Origin: Anaerolineae bacterium
GTDB lineage: Bacteria > Chloroflexota > Anaerolineae > Aggregatilineales > Phototrophicaceae
Assembly (NCBI GenBank): GCA_022842885.1
Contig: JALHOR010000065.1
Coordinates: 1-32,157 of the forward strand
Direction: 5' to 3'
DNA length: 32,157 nucleotides
Under the pieces are notes generated by a model, which made no database searches, was not told the origin of the DNA, and saw only the letters and a list, made by a program, of their open reading frames with translations. The translations under genes were made by a program, and so were the position numbers. This document shows positions 5,615 through 15,489 of the stretch, piece by piece (position 1 is the first letter of the stretch; every line of letters begins with the position of its first letter).

Positions 5615-7645
5615 ATGCCAGAATTCAAAATTGTCTCCGATTATAAGCCGATGGGCGACCAACCAACGGCGATTGCCCAGATGGTTAAAAATCTGGATGA
5701 AAATGTCGTTCATCAGACATTATTAGGTGCAACTGGAACTGGAAAGACATATAGTACTTCAGTAGTAATTGAACAAACGCAAAAACCCACCATTGTCCTT
5801 GCCCATAACAAGACATTGGCAGCGCAGTTGTTCGCGGAGTTCAAAGAATTTTTCCCGCAGAATGCCGTCGAGTATTTTGTCAGCTATTATGATTACTATC
5901 AGCCAGAAGCCTATGTGCCGCGTTATGACTTGTATATTGAAAAACAGACGCAAATTAACGAACAGATTGAACGCCTGCGCCTTTCAACATCGGCATCCCT
6001 CTTTTTGCGGAAAGATGTGATTATTGTAGCGTCGGTCTCGTGCATTTATGGTATCGGCGACCCCCAAAGTTGGCGCAATGCCTCCGTGGAAATCAAAGTG
6101 GGGCAGGAAATCCGGCGCGACAAATTATTGCGCGATTTGGTGCATATCCAATACAGCCGCAATGACCAAGTGCTAAAACGGGGTTGCTTCCGGGTGCGCG
6201 GCGACACGCTGGAAATCATCCCCGGCTACAGCGAAACTGCCTATCGAATTGCCATGTTCGGGGATGAAATCGAAAAAATTAGCGAATTTGACCCGTTCAC
6301 AGGTGAACTTTTGGGCAATTTCAAAGAGATGACGATCTTCCCTGCCCGCGAATATATTTCGGATAACACCAATATTCAGCAGGCAATTCATAACATTGAG
6401 CAAGAACTGGAAGAACGCCTCAAATTTTTCCGCAGCGAAGGCAAATTGGTCGAAGCACAGCGATTAGAACAGCGCGTGCGTTATGATATTGATATGATAA
6501 GAGAAGTCGGTTATACCTCGGGCATCGAAAATTATTCGCGCCACTTGGAACAGCGTCCAGTCGGTAGCCCGCCCTTCACACTATTGGATTATATGCCGGA
6601 TGATTATTTGCTGGTGATTGACGAAAGCCACATGACCGTTCCTCAGTTGCGTGGCATGTATAATGGCGATAAAGCTCGCAAAACGGTCTTGGTAGATTAT
6701 GGATTTCGCTTGCCGTGCGCGATGGATAATCGCCCTCTCAAGTTTGAAGAAATCGAGTCGCGTATGAATCAAGTGATTTATACCAGCGCCACGCCGGGAC
6801 CTTACGAACTGGAAAAAAGTAAACCGTATATCGTGGAACAAATTATTCGTCCGACAGGTGTTTTGGATCCGGTGGTTGAGGTACGTCCTAGCGCCGGACA
6901 AATCGAAGATTTGTTGCAAGAAATCGCCCGGCGCATCAAAAATGGGCAGCGGGCGTTGATAACAACCCTGACGCAGCGTATGGCAGAAGAAATGGCAGGC
7001 TATCTGAACGAGATGGGCATCAAGGGGCAGTATCTCCATGCCGAGGTAGAAACCTTGGAGCGTGTGGAAATCCTGCGCGATTTGCGCCTAGGGGTGTACG
7101 ATGTCATCGTCGGGATTAACCTGTTGCGTGAAGGGTTGGATTTGCCCGAAGTCTCGTTAGTAGCGATTCTGGATGCCGATAAAGAAGGTTTTTTACGCAG
7201 CGGTTCATCTTTGGTACAGACCATTGGACGGGCGGCGCGACATATTGAGGGCAAAGTCATCATGTACGCCGATAAAATGACCGATAGCATGAAATACGCT
7301 ATCGAAGAAACCAATCGCCGCCGTGCCAAACAAGATGCCCATAACAAAGCGCATGGTATTGAGCCGCGCTCTATTGTGAAATCTATCCGCGATTTGACCG
7401 ACCGCGTGAAGGCACTCGCTGGGGAGGAAAAAGACGACTCGGCTGCTGAAGCTGCACCCGGTTTCCACGCCCTCAGCAAAGAACAGTTACACAAGATGAT
7501 TAAAGAACTGGAAACGGAGATGAAGAAAGCCGCCCAATCGCTTGAATTTGAGAAAGCGGCGGCACTGCGTGACCAAATCTTTGAACTGCGCGGCGTGATG
7601 GCAGAAAAAACCGATGCCAAAGATACCAATTTATTGGTGAATTAG
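5615..7645 (+). CDS. uvrB: UvrABC nucleotide excision repair helicase UvrB
   Basis: UvrB receives damaged DNA from UvrA, verifies the lesion with its beta-hairpin and recruits UvrC. At 676 residues it is full length. Walker A is GATGTGKT (38-45); the aromatic beta-hairpin is [12 protein letters not shown] (about 91-102); the DESH motif is at 336-339; helicase motifs V and VI read [14 protein letters not shown] and QTIGRAARH. The C-terminal UVR domain (about 620-655, [13 protein letters not shown]) binds UvrC. AGGA lies about eleven bases before the ATG. A GT87-like gene starts 15 bases downstream and probably shares the transcript. Confidence 0.97.
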   Translation: MPEFKIVSDYKPMGDQPTAIAQMVKNLDENVVHQTLLGATGTGKTYSTSVVIEQTQKPTIVLAHNKTLAAQLFAEFKEFFPQNAVEYFVSYYDYYQPEAYVPRYDLYIEKQTQINEQIERLRLSTSASLFLRKDVIIVASVSCIYGIGDPQSWRNASVEIKVGQEIRRDKLLRDLVHIQYSRNDQVLKRGCFRVRGDTLEIIPGYSETAYRIAMFGDEIEKISEFDPFTGELLGNFKEMTIFPAREYISDNTNIQQAIHNIEQELEERLKFFRSEGKLVEAQRLEQRVRYDIDMIREVGYTSGIENYSRHLEQRPVGSPPFTLLDYMPDDYLLVIDESHMTVPQLRGMYNGDKARKTVLVDYGFRLPCAMDNRPLKFEEIESRMNQVIYTSATPGPYELEKSKPYIVEQIIRPTGVLDPVVEVRPSAGQIEDLLQEIARRIKNGQRALITTLTQRMAEEMAGYLNEMGIKGQYLHAEVETLERVEILRDLRLGVYDVIVGINLLREGLDLPEVSLVAILDADKEGFLRSGSSLVQTIGRAARHIEGKVIMYADKMTDSMKYAIEETNRRRAKQDAHNKAHGIEPRSIVKSIRDLTDRVKALAGEEKDDSAAEAAPGFHALSKEQLHKMIKELETEMKKAAQSLEFEKAAALRDQIFELRGVMAEKTDAKDTNLLVN

Positions 7646-7660
7646 CGGCACTGCGGCACT

Positions 7661-8878
7661 ATGGATAACCTACGCCAATCGCTGCAAGAACTCAGTTGGA
7701 AAGAACGTCTTGTTCTATTTGCCCTCATCGGTGGGCTAATGGTTGGGATAGTGACTTTCGTTATCCATCCCACTACCACCGATTTATTTGCAGCAAATCC
7801 ACAATGGGGATGGGACTTTCGCAATAATCTGTGGAGTCCCACCTATTTGCTGTTACAGGGCAAAAGCCCCTATCGGATTGACCAACTCTTTGATGCGAAC
7901 AGCGTGTGGTTGCCGCCTGTTATCGGCGTTTTTTTGCCGTTGGGCGCATTCCCACTCGATATTGCCATCAAGACATGGTTCATCATGACTTTAGGTGTTT
8001 TTGTGGGGATTGTTGTCTTATCCATGCCACCCCAAAAACCATCACCTATTTTTTTGTTGTGGGTGTTGCTGATTTTACTCTTATTTCCCCCTTTGGTGTC
8101 ACATTTGTTATTAGGGCAATATTCGTTATGGATTGTCTTGATACTGTTGGTGGCAGCGCGTGGCATCACCCGACAATGGGCAGTATTTTTGTTAGGAATA
8201 TGCATTGCCTTGGCAAGCGCCAAACCACAACTGTTGCTGCTGGCTGTGCCAACATTGGGTGTTGGGTTACTGCGCTATCAGCAAAAAAATAATCATGGAA
8301 ATTCTCTTTGGGTGGTGATACAGCTACTGCTCATGACAGGCATGTGGGGTTTTATCTTCACGCTGCCCCTTTGGATTGGGTATCCCAACTGGCTAACAGA
8401 TTTCTGGTGGGCATTAGGACGGAATGCCGATTGGATTCAACCCTCATCGCTCAATACGTTTCGTCTCCTGACACAAAGCGATCCACTTGGCACACTCTTA
8501 TGGGCGCTATGGAGTTTGGCAGTGCTGGGGTTCGTGACGTGGTTGGCATGGCATCAGCCTTTCGACGCTGCCATGCGCTGGAGTCTCGCATTAACGCCAC
8601 TTGTGACACCCTATGTTTGGTCGTGGGATTTTGTGCTGCTGCTGCCGGTCATGCTGCACAGTTTGTTGATGTGCCAGCGATGGTTGACGAGAGGCATCTG
8701 GAGTTTGGGTTATGGCATCATCTGGTGGGGAATTTTGCAGCAGCGCCTCAATGCCTCAAACAGCAGCGCCAGCGATGAGCATTTCTGGTGGATTCCCTAT
8801 GCCGTATTGGCGCTGGTGTTCATCGTAAATAGGCTTAATCGCAGTAGTCATGTCTCCAAGTCGCTTGCATCTGAATGA
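7661..8878 (+). CDS. GT87-like membrane glycosyltransferase
   Basis: This 405-residue protein has about ten hydrophobic segments. Its N-terminal pattern matches GT87 (formerly DUF2029) polyprenol-phosphate sugar transferases: a D in WDFRNNLWSPTYLLLQGKSPY-type context (G-K-S-P-Y near residue 70), a later G-Q-Y-S-L-W at the fifth segment, and S-A-K-P-Q. These enzymes use lipid-linked mannose or a similar sugar on the outer face of the membrane. No strong Shine-Dalgarno precedes the ATG, and the gene begins 15 bases after uvrB, so translation may be coupled. It converges on a second GT87-like gene. Sugar and acceptor are not predictable. Confidence 0.7.
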   Translation: MDNLRQSLQELSWKERLVLFALIGGLMVGIVTFVIHPTTTDLFAANPQWGWDFRNNLWSPTYLLLQGKSPYRIDQLFDANSVWLPPVIGVFLPLGAFPLDIAIKTWFIMTLGVFVGIVVLSMPPQKPSPIFLLWVLLILLLFPPLVSHLLLGQYSLWIVLILLVAARGITRQWAVFLLGICIALASAKPQLLLLAVPTLGVGLLRYQQKNNHGNSLWVVIQLLLMTGMWGFIFTLPLWIGYPNWLTDFWWALGRNADWIQPSSLNTFRLLTQSDPLGTLLWALWSLAVLGFVTWLAWHQPFDAAMRWSLALTPLVTPYVWSWDFVLLLPVMLHSLLMCQRWLTRGIWSLGYGIIWWGILQQRLNASNSSASDEHFWWIPYAVLALVFIVNRLNRSSHVSKSLASE

Positions 8879-8939
8879 CAGCGACTCATGCGATGATAAA
8901 CGGCTGAATTTACTACGCTATTGAAAGAACAATAATGTT

Positions 8940-10064
8940 TTAGCGGTGTTTGGTAAAAAACAACACACATCCCGCTACAAGGGGATACATCAATTGGTCA
9001 ATATGCGCCCATTCGCGCCCACCTTGAAATATCAGCCACGGCAAAATGCCAACAATCAATACAAATAGCCCCCAAGTACCCCAAAAATAACGCCAACAAT
9101 ACAACAGCCAACATAGCACCGGGATAGCGAAAACCAACGTATAGGGATTGGTTTGGGGCAGCAGTAGCAAACTCAGCAGCACAAATACGCTACCGCCAGT
9201 GAAATAAAAGGCTTTGTCATCAGGGGTTGTTCGTAAGCGAAACAGTATAATGCCTGCTGTAATCAATGCCACCACCACAAGCAACCATGAAAAAGGCGCC
9301 GGGAAAAAATCGGGCAACCAACGCACATTGTTATAGGTGATGCTGTAGTAGCGCACATCATCAAGAAAAGCGGGAAGCCAATTGCCAATAAAGGGCAGTG
9401 TACCAATAAAAAACACTAGCCCCAAAACCAGCGTCACCACAATCACGCGCCATTCGCGCTTATACGCTGCCAATAGACCGATGCCAGCAGCAATCAGCGC
9501 CCCATCTGGGCGAATCGTCAAACTGGCTAAAAAAATGGCGGCGAATATCGGGCGCTGTAAAGCCAATGACACCAGACTACCCGCAATACACAGCATCACA
9601 AAACCCGTATATTGCCCCAAAACAATCGTCATCATGGAATAGCGAAAGCCCAACAGCAGCACTACCACCACAATTAACAATTGCCAAGGCTTTAAGCGCC
9701 AGCGAAACACCTGCAACAACAGCAGCGGCGGCACTGCCACAAAGATGATTAATAGCAGCGCAATCCACAAGCGCAGCGATAATTCATACGGAAGTAGCCA
9801 AAACGGGAATAATATCAGGCAGATGTGGGCAGGATTATAAAAACGCTGTTCGAGCAACGGGTCAGGATTTTTCGCGGCAATTGCTTGATTCACTTGGTCA
9901 GAGTAGGGGCTAACCCCTTGGAAAAATGCTTGGCAGCCGATATGCCTGCCAATCGTATCATTCCATGCCATATTGCGGACGATAAGATCAGTGGCTGCCC
10001 ATGTTGTACCTGCCAACATGAGCAGCAAAATCATGAAAATGATGCGTTTTTGGGACATAAGCAT
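8940..10064 (-). CDS. GT87-like membrane glycosyltransferase (second)
   Basis: This 374-residue protein has about ten hydrophobic segments beginning with an uncleaved N-terminal one. GT87-like landmarks are an aspartate near the first loop (NDTIGRH), F-F-Q-G-V-S-P-Y, YNPAHICLILFPF, and LGQYTGFVM with a later I-R-P-D. It is only distantly similar to the convergent GT87-like gene on the other side of a 61-bp gap, so they are old paralogues or independent family members. The start ATG 10064 follows the upstream aminopeptidase stop by five bases; an alternative ATG at 10058 is equally close. Probably an operon with that gene. Confidence 0.68.
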   Translation of the reverse strand: MLMSQKRIIFMILLLMLAGTTWAATDLIVRNMAWNDTIGRHIGCQAFFQGVSPYSDQVNQAIAAKNPDPLLEQRFYNPAHICLILFPFWLLPYELSLRLWIALLLIIFVAVPPLLLLQVFRWRLKPWQLLIVVVVLLLGFRYSMMTIVLGQYTGFVMLCIAGSLVSLALQRPIFAAIFLASLTIRPDGALIAAGIGLLAAYKREWRVIVVTLVLGLVFFIGTLPFIGNWLPAFLDDVRYYSITYNNVRWLPDFFPAPFSWLLVVVALITAGIILFRLRTTPDDKAFYFTGGSVFVLLSLLLLPQTNPYTLVFAIPVLCWLLYCWRYFWGTWGLFVLIVGILPWLIFQGGREWAHIDQLMYPLVAGCVLFFTKHR

Positions 10065-10069
10065 CGGGA

Positions 10070-11173
10070 TTAAACTACGAATTCGCCATTTTTGTAAAAC
10101 AAATCGCCATCTACGGTAATTTGGCTGTCGTGGCGCATATCACAAATCATGTCCCAATGCACGGCGCTGTTATTTTTGCTGCCGGTTTCCGGGTAGCCTT
10201 TGCCCACCGCCATATGAATCGTGCCACCAATTTTTTCGTCGTACAGGATGCTGCCTGTAAATTTGTTGATGCCAAAATTCGTACCGATGGCAAATTCACC
10301 CAAATACCGCGCTCCCGCATCCGTGTTCAACTGGGCTTGCAGCAATTCGTCATTTTGTTCAGCAGTGCCAGAAACAACCTTGCCATCTTCAAACTTGAGT
10401 TCAATGCCACTCACTGCCCGCCCGCCAACGATAGATGGATAGCTGAATTTCACCCACCCATTGACGCTGTTTTCAACGGGTCCAGTAAAAATTTCGCCAT
10501 CGGGCATATTGGCACCGCCGGAACAATTGATAAAAGTCCGTCCCTCAATCGAGAGCGATAAATCAATATTTGGTCCCGAAAGTTGGATGTGTTTTTTACC
10601 GACCAACCAATCTACTTTGGATTGCTGCATTTTTCCGAGTGCTTGCCAGCCTGCAACGGGGTCATCGCGGTCACAGAAACAGGCGGCATAGACAAAATCT
10701 TGATATTCTTCTAGGCTCATATTGGCTTCTTGCGCTTGTGCTTCTGTAGGGAAAAGCGTCCCCACCCACCGGAAAGTGCCTTGGGCTGCCCGCCCTAAGC
10801 GCGTATCAAGCCATGTTTGCCGGGAGGCTGCCACCTGCTGCACGCGCTTACCCGGAATCGTTGTCATAGCGCGGGTATTGGTGCTGCCTGTCGCCCGGAT
10901 ATACACATCGGCTTTGTCATAATACAGGGTTTGCATCGGGTCTAACCATGCCACTTGGTCATCATTGGCATGACGTAGAAATGTGCGCGACATATATTCA
11001 TCGCCTATCATCACGGATGGATTGCCCCCGACTTTGACAACCGCTTCAAAAATTTCGCGCAATAACGGCAGTGCCGTCACATCGCCCAAAATGCCCACCC
11101 AATCACCGGGTTTCACTGCGGTTGAATAATTAACCAGCACATGCGCCAGTCGTTTTATGCGAATATCGGACAT
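10070..11173 (-). CDS. M29 family aminopeptidase (AmpS/PepS type)
   Basis: M29 aminopeptidases are cytosolic dimetal exopeptidases that remove N-terminal residues from peptides. The protein has 367 residues from ATG 11173; AAGGTG lies upstream, and the GTG nine bases earlier is less likely. All five metal ligands can be placed: E227 (DGEIFTGP), E293 (LGEFAIGTN), H320 (GTIHMAVG), H339 and D341 (VHWD). The 66-residue spacing of the two glutamates matches the Thermus enzyme. The N-terminal half has a typical R-L-A-x-x-L-V-N-Y-S. The GT87-like gene follows after five bases, which looks like chance operon packing. Confidence 0.9.
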   Translation of the reverse strand: MSDIRIKRLAHVLVNYSTAVKPGDWVGILGDVTALPLLREIFEAVVKVGGNPSVMIGDEYMSRTFLRHANDDQVAWLDPMQTLYYDKADVYIRATGSTNTRAMTTIPGKRVQQVAASRQTWLDTRLGRAAQGTFRWVGTLFPTEAQAQEANMSLEEYQDFVYAACFCDRDDPVAGWQALGKMQQSKVDWLVGKKHIQLSGPNIDLSLSIEGRTFINCSGGANMPDGEIFTGPVENSVNGWVKFSYPSIVGGRAVSGIELKFEDGKVVSGTAEQNDELLQAQLNTDAGARYLGEFAIGTNFGINKFTGSILYDEKIGGTIHMAVGKGYPETGSKNNSAVHWDMICDMRHDSQITVDGDLFYKNGEFVV

Positions 11174-11264
11174 GAAAAACACACCTTGTTATTCCAAATT
11201 CATTATGAGACGAAAATTATATAATATCGTTCACCAATGAGCTATCGCTGCGGTCAAAAATAGT

Positions 11265-11321
11265 GCCAAGCGGTTAAACCAGTGCCTCCACCATCATACT
11301 GGGGCGGTTTGTCATCTTGGC
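11265..11321. repeat. Imperfect nested inverted repeat in a divergent promoter region
   Basis: Three stems nest: GCCAAG/CTTGGC (11265-11270 and 11316-11321), AAACC/GGTTT (11276-11280 and 11306-11310) and GCCTC/GGGGC (11284-11288 and 11301-11305). The 256-bp interval between the aminopeptidase and the DM13-like gene holds nothing else I recognise, apart from AT-rich stretches (TATATAAT near 11218) that may be promoters. It could be a decayed small mobile repeat or a regulatory hairpin. Confidence 0.35.
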
Positions 11322-11429
11322 TCTCCATGCCGTATTATCAAACAATATGCGATAATCATAACGTAACCCAATCACCAGCCCATGAACCGATTGTGAATAC
11401 TCATTAACCTGTTAGATAGCGAGGATATT

Positions 11430-12134
11430 ATGGCACGCAGCCCCCGCCGCACTACCGCTGCCCAACCGCAAAAACGTGGTTTTGGTCTGAATACGCTGAT
11501 TTTTTTGGTCATTGCCATTGTATTTCTAGCCATTGTCACGTTTCCGTTGTGGCGCACGATTATTATTGCCAATGACCCGGTGAATGTCGCTTTCCCGAAC
11601 TTGACGGATGCTGAACGCGAAACCTTGCGCCAGTTTCCCGCCGATACGCTGCAAATGTTGTTAAACATTGCTGCCACCGATAATGAACGCGCCACCGATA
11701 TGGCATTTCTGATTCAACAGACGGTTACAGCCAGCGAAAATTTTAACCCCGGTAATTTGCGCCCCCAGCGTCAAGGGCAATTTGTGGTGCAAGATGCCAT
11801 TCATCGTGCCGAAGGCAGCGCCATGATTTATGAATTAGGGGGCAATAGTCGTATTTTGCGCTTAGAAAATTTCACTACCCCACCCGCACCCTTGAATCGT
11901 GACCCCGCCGCCAATATACCCGGCGGAGCAGCCGAACTACGATTGCTATTCTCAACCGAAACAACTTTCACCATCGAAGGGGCTAATCTGGGCGATACGC
12001 TGGAGGTGGGGGTCTTAAAAGCCAATGATGGCAACCTGAATTATACGCTGAATGCCAATCCAGCCCGCTTTAAGAGTCTAGTAATTTATTCGGCAAAATA
12101 TGGCGTGGTCATTAGTTACGCGGTCTTGAATTAA
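11430..12134 (+). CDS. Membrane-anchored DM13-like domain protein
   Basis: This 234-residue protein has a basic N-terminus, one membrane segment (about 21-43, LIFLVIAIVFLAIV) and an extracytoplasmic part. The C-terminal 130 residues resemble the DM13 domain: an initial QDAIHRAEGSAMIYEL, ILRLENFTTPPAP, a beta-rich centre, then VGVLKANDGNLNYTL and SLVIYSAKYGVVISYAVL. DM13 domains are suggested to act in redox or electron transfer and in cell-surface proteins. The conserved cysteine sometimes found near the end of the domain is replaced by Ser, so a redox role is doubtful. Its stop codon overlaps that of the convergent amidohydrolase. Confidence 0.6.
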   Translation: MARSPRRTTAAQPQKRGFGLNTLIFLVIAIVFLAIVTFPLWRTIIIANDPVNVAFPNLTDAERETLRQFPADTLQMLLNIAATDNERATDMAFLIQQTVTASENFNPGNLRPQRQGQFVVQDAIHRAEGSAMIYELGGNSRILRLENFTTPPAPLNRDPAANIPGGAAELRLLFSTETTFTIEGANLGDTLEVGVLKANDGNLNYTLNANPARFKSLVIYSAKYGVVISYAVLN

Positions 12135-13735
12135 AACGTGCGATGTTGCCAAATGCCATTGACCATCGTGCCTAAAACCGGAATATGGGGAATATCCGAT
12201 GGGGCAATGGCATACAAATCTTGGTCAAGCACGACCAAATCTGCCAGAAAACCGGGCGTTAATGTGCCAAGGCGGTCTTCCATGCCAGCGGCATAAGCAG
12301 CGCCTGTTGTAAAGCCATGCAGCGCCTCATCTAATGTCAGGCGTAATTCAGGATACCAGCCGTTTTCACCCGGCGCACCATCCAAACGGCGGCGGGTGAC
12401 AGCCGCATAAATGCCTTCCAATGGGTGAAAGCGTTCTACGGGGGCATCTGACCCAAAGGCAATTTTTACGCCTTGGTCAAGCTGCAAACGTGCATTATAC
12501 GCCCATTGGGAACGACTGCCCCAATATTTATCGGCACGTTCCATATCCGAAGTGGCGTGTGTTGGCTGCATAGAGGCAATCACATCCAGTTGTGCCAAGC
12601 GATGTTTATCCATTGGATGAATAATCTGCACATGTTCAATACGATGCCGCCGCTGTGAGGGCATTTCGCCGCGGGCGGCTTCTTCGCGCCGGACAATCTC
12701 GTAAATATCGAGAACATCATGCACGGCTCTATCGCCGATAGCATGAATAGACGAGGGCAAGCCAGCGGCACTCGCACGGCTGACAAGTTCTAACATCGTT
12801 TCTTTATCCACGACGGACATGCCATAATTTTCTGGTTCGCCTTCGTAAGGTTCGACCATTAGCGCCGTGCGCGGTCCTAAAGCCCCATCTGCAAACAATT
12901 TTAAAGCCCCAAAACGCAGCCAATCATCGCCAAAATTCCAGCGAATGCCCAAGGCGAGGGCGTGCGGCAGCCATTCGCGGTTAATCTGTTTGACAACGCG
13001 CAAGCCTAATCTGCCTTGTTCGCGCAAAATTTGCAGTGCCGTCAAGCAAGTAGGGTCATCAAAATCATGCAATCCGGTTAAGCCAGCGGCGTGTGCCTGC
13101 TGTTGGGCGGCAAACATCATCTCGGCAAGGCGTTCTGGCGTGGGTGGTGGCACTCGTTTACTGACCAATTCCATTGCCACTTCCAACAAAATTCCGGTGG
13201 GGTTGCCCGCAGCATCGCGCACAATGTGACCGCCTTCCGGGTCAGCAGTATCGGCATGAATACCACACAGGTGTAACGCGGCGCTGTTTACCCAAGCGGC
13301 ATGACCACTTTTCGCCGAAAAATAAGCCGGTTTATCGCCTGTGACCGCATCTAAATCAGCGGCGGTTGGGAAAGCACCATCTGCCCATATATCCTGCGCC
13401 CAACCACGCCCGGTAATCCAGTCGCCATTTGCCGTTTGTTGGGCGCGTGCCGCTACCCGTTCAATCGCTATCTGCTTCGATGGTATTTCATACAAGTCCA
13501 CCGCTTGTAATGACCGCGCTTGCCATTCCCAATGAATATGAGCATCGGTGAGACCGGGAATCACGCATTTGTTGTTCAGATTCTCTTTGATGGTTTTGGC
13601 GCTTGCCAAAGCCAAGATTGTGTCATCGCTGCCCACAGCCACAACACGCCCCATGCTGATAGCGAGGGCATTGATACGCGGTTGCGCTGAATTGAGCGTG
13701 ATGATATTGCCATTGTAGAGAATCCGGTCAATCAT
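12131..13735 (-). CDS. YtcJ-like metal-dependent amidohydrolase
   Basis: A 534-residue Amidohydro_3 family protein. The metal-binding HxH is GLTDAHIHW (H66 and H68) after the typical small beta domain. Further family motifs are FSAKSGHAAWVNSAAL, SIHAIGDRAVHDVLDIYE, RHRIEHVQI and GSDAPVERFHPLEGIYAAV, with the C-terminal beta strand DLVVLDQDLY. The enzymes hydrolyse amide or related bonds, but substrates of this subgroup are mostly unknown. AGGAG lies nine bases before the ATG, inside the 3' end of the PfkB gene, and only six bases separate the genes, so it is the last gene of the rpmH-jag operon or a sub-operon. Confidence 0.88.
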   Translation of the reverse strand: MIDRILYNGNIITLNSAQPRINALAISMGRVVAVGSDDTILALASAKTIKENLNNKCVIPGLTDAHIHWEWQARSLQAVDLYEIPSKQIAIERVAARAQQTANGDWITGRGWAQDIWADGAFPTAADLDAVTGDKPAYFSAKSGHAAWVNSAALHLCGIHADTADPEGGHIVRDAAGNPTGILLEVAMELVSKRVPPPTPERLAEMMFAAQQQAHAAGLTGLHDFDDPTCLTALQILREQGRLGLRVVKQINREWLPHALALGIRWNFGDDWLRFGALKLFADGALGPRTALMVEPYEGEPENYGMSVVDKETMLELVSRASAAGLPSSIHAIGDRAVHDVLDIYEIVRREEAARGEMPSQRRHRIEHVQIIHPMDKHRLAQLDVIASMQPTHATSDMERADKYWGSRSQWAYNARLQLDQGVKIAFGSDAPVERFHPLEGIYAAVTRRRLDGAPGENGWYPELRLTLDEALHGFTTGAAYAAGMEDRLGTLTPGFLADLVVLDQDLYAIAPSDIPHIPVLGTMVNGIWQHRTF

Positions 13736-13741
13736 GCGATG

Positions 13742-14584
13742 TCACTCCTGACGGGCAAGGGCGAGAGCTTCTTGAATTTCTTGGGGTGTAACCGCATTTT
13801 CGATGCCTTGCCGCGTGACAGAATACGCTGCCAAACGCGCTGCCACTTTGGTTGCTGCCCGCATATCATGATTCAGCAGTGGCAAACTGGCAAGCAAAGC
13901 ACCCGCAAACACATCCCCGGCACCAGTGGGTTCAACTTCGGTCACAGGCACTGCGTCATATTTTTCTGGCGTTCCCTGATGATAATATGTACCACCACGT
14001 TCCCCATCGGTCACAAACAGATGCTTGACCAAAGGCGCATATTCCTGTTCTAGTTCGGGCGCTTCGGCAATGTCTTGTTTGCTCATAATCACAATATCCA
14101 CTTTTCGCAGCACTTTTTCATCAAAAAAGCGTTTAAAGTGAACGCGATTATTATCATCACGGCGGCGCATCCAGCCTTGCGGCGTCAGCATGATTGTTGC
14201 CCCCGGAAATTGATGGACAATATCATAATCCAAATCATCCACTAATGGCGCAATATGCACCAATGGCGCATTCATCCAACCCGATGGCACATCAGCCGCA
14301 CTTAATGGCAATGAAGTATGGTGCAAATATTGGGTGCGTTTGCCGTGGTCATAAATATTTTCAAAGGTGGTAGTGTGGGTGCCTTGCCGCACCGAAAGTT
14401 GAGCATAGGGCAGCAGCACACTCAGCAGCGATTCGCCGACGGCAGTGGCGGCGACAATGCCCACCTCATGCCCAAATGCTCGCGCTATGGGCGCAGTATA
14501 TGAGACTGTGCCACCCGCGATGCGTCCTTGCGGCGTTACATCGGCTGTAAAATGCCCGACAATCAGATAATTGGGCTGGGTCAC
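13742..14584 (-). CDS. PfkB family carbohydrate kinase
   Basis: PfkB kinases phosphorylate sugars or nucleosides with ATP. The protein has 280 residues; a GG motif lies at 24-25 (RIAGGTVSYTA) and the anion hole and catalytic base are in EPTGAGDVFAGALL (G221 to D224), the usual first D being E. FVTDGERGG matches the strand before the nucleotide loop. The sugar cannot be told. The start is GTG 14584, overlapping the jag stop codon by four bases (GTGA), a sign of translational coupling. A sugar kinase attached to jag is not part of the classic yidC-jag block, so this position may be lineage specific. Confidence 0.85.
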   Translation of the reverse strand: MTQPNYLIVGHFTADVTPQGRIAGGTVSYTAPIARAFGHEVGIVAATAVGESLLSVLLPYAQLSVRQGTHTTTFENIYDHGKRTQYLHHTSLPLSAADVPSGWMNAPLVHIAPLVDDLDYDIVHQFPGATIMLTPQGWMRRRDDNNRVHFKRFFDEKVLRKVDIVIMSKQDIAEAPELEQEYAPLVKHLFVTDGERGGTYYHQGTPEKYDAVPVTEVEPTGAGDVFAGALLASLPLLNHDMRAATKVAARLAAYSVTRQGIENAVTPQEIQEALALARQE

Positions 14585-15462
14585 GATGATTTCACTGGCG
14601 AGATAGTTACTTTACGGGCGTCGCCTTCCCCGATACTTTTGGTCATCACATCGGTTCGCGCCCGCAATGCCAGATGCACAATACGGCGTTCATGGGGCGG
14701 CATCGGTTCTAAAGTCACAGTGCGCCCCTGTGACAGGGCTTGGTCTGCCATACGATTCGCCAATTGTTTAAGCCGTTCTGAGCGCGAGGCTTTGTAACCG
14801 CCAGCATCCACGATGATATTAGCGCGTCCTTGCAACCGACGGCTGACAATCAAGCGTACAATATATTGCAATGCAGATAATGTTTCGCCGCGCCGCCCGA
14901 TTAAACGCGCCGTATTTTTGCCTGTAATGTTCAAAATCCAGTGCATTTCTTCGCCATCGCGGGTACTTTCTGCCCGCAAAATGCCCACTCGTGCATCAAT
15001 CTCCATGCGTTTGAGTAGTTCCAGCAGCACTTCTTTCGCCACTCGCGCATGGTCATCTGCTTGCTCATCGGAGATTTCATCCCCGGTGGGGGCAGCCATG
15101 GCGTGCATATCTTCATCATCATCTTCCGCTTCAGTTTGGGCGCTGCGTGCCGGGCGCGGCGTAGACCGTTGGCGTGGTGGACGCGCCGGTTTCTCGCGGT
15201 CTTGGCGGACGGGCTTTTCGGTAACAGGTGGCTCTGGCGATGTGATTTTGGCAGCGGGTGGTGGTGCAGGTGGTTCTGGCGGACGGCGCGATGCCATCAT
15301 AATCAGCCGGACGCGGGCAGGCTTTGCCCCTAGCCCAAACAACCCCCGGCTTGGTTCTTCCAACACTTCGACCATGACTTCGGCGGCAGTGACTCCCAAC
15401 TCTGCCAATCCAGCCGCAATCGCCGCCTCAACGGTATCGCCAGTTTTTTCAATCGACTCCAT
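14581..15462 (-). CDS. jag: Jag/KhpB RNA-binding protein
   Basis: Jag (KhpB/EloR, SpoIIIJ-associated) is a cytoplasmic KH-R3H RNA-binding protein tied to cell elongation and envelope synthesis in other bacteria. Domains in order: Jag_N (about 1-53, with EEPSRGLFGLGAKPARV), a Pro/Arg-rich then acidic linker (about 60-135), a KH domain with G-R-R-G (189-192), and an R3H motif MPPHERRIVHLAL (254-266). The 293-residue length is normal; the charged linker is longer than in many homologues. AAAGGGG lies ten bases before the ATG. It follows yidC by 107 bases, a gap holding competing hairpins. Confidence 0.95.
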   Translation of the reverse strand: MESIEKTGDTVEAAIAAGLAELGVTAAEVMVEVLEEPSRGLFGLGAKPARVRLIMMASRRPPEPPAPPPAAKITSPEPPVTEKPVRQDREKPARPPRQRSTPRPARSAQTEAEDDDEDMHAMAAPTGDEISDEQADDHARVAKEVLLELLKRMEIDARVGILRAESTRDGEEMHWILNITGKNTARLIGRRGETLSALQYIVRLIVSRRLQGRANIIVDAGGYKASRSERLKQLANRMADQALSQGRTVTLEPMPPHERRIVHLALRARTDVMTKSIGEGDARKVTISPVKSS

Positions 15463-15489
15463 GTGAACTAAACCCCTTTAGTAGTAAAT

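Noticed and set aside
7000-7629. 209-codon minus-strand frame inside uvrB
   Set aside because: It is a Ser/Arg-rich shadow of uvrB, whose frame is certain.
14813-15466. 217-codon plus-strand frame opposite jag
   Set aside because: Its Ser/Gly-rich composition mirrors the Pro/Arg-rich linker of Jag on the other strand.
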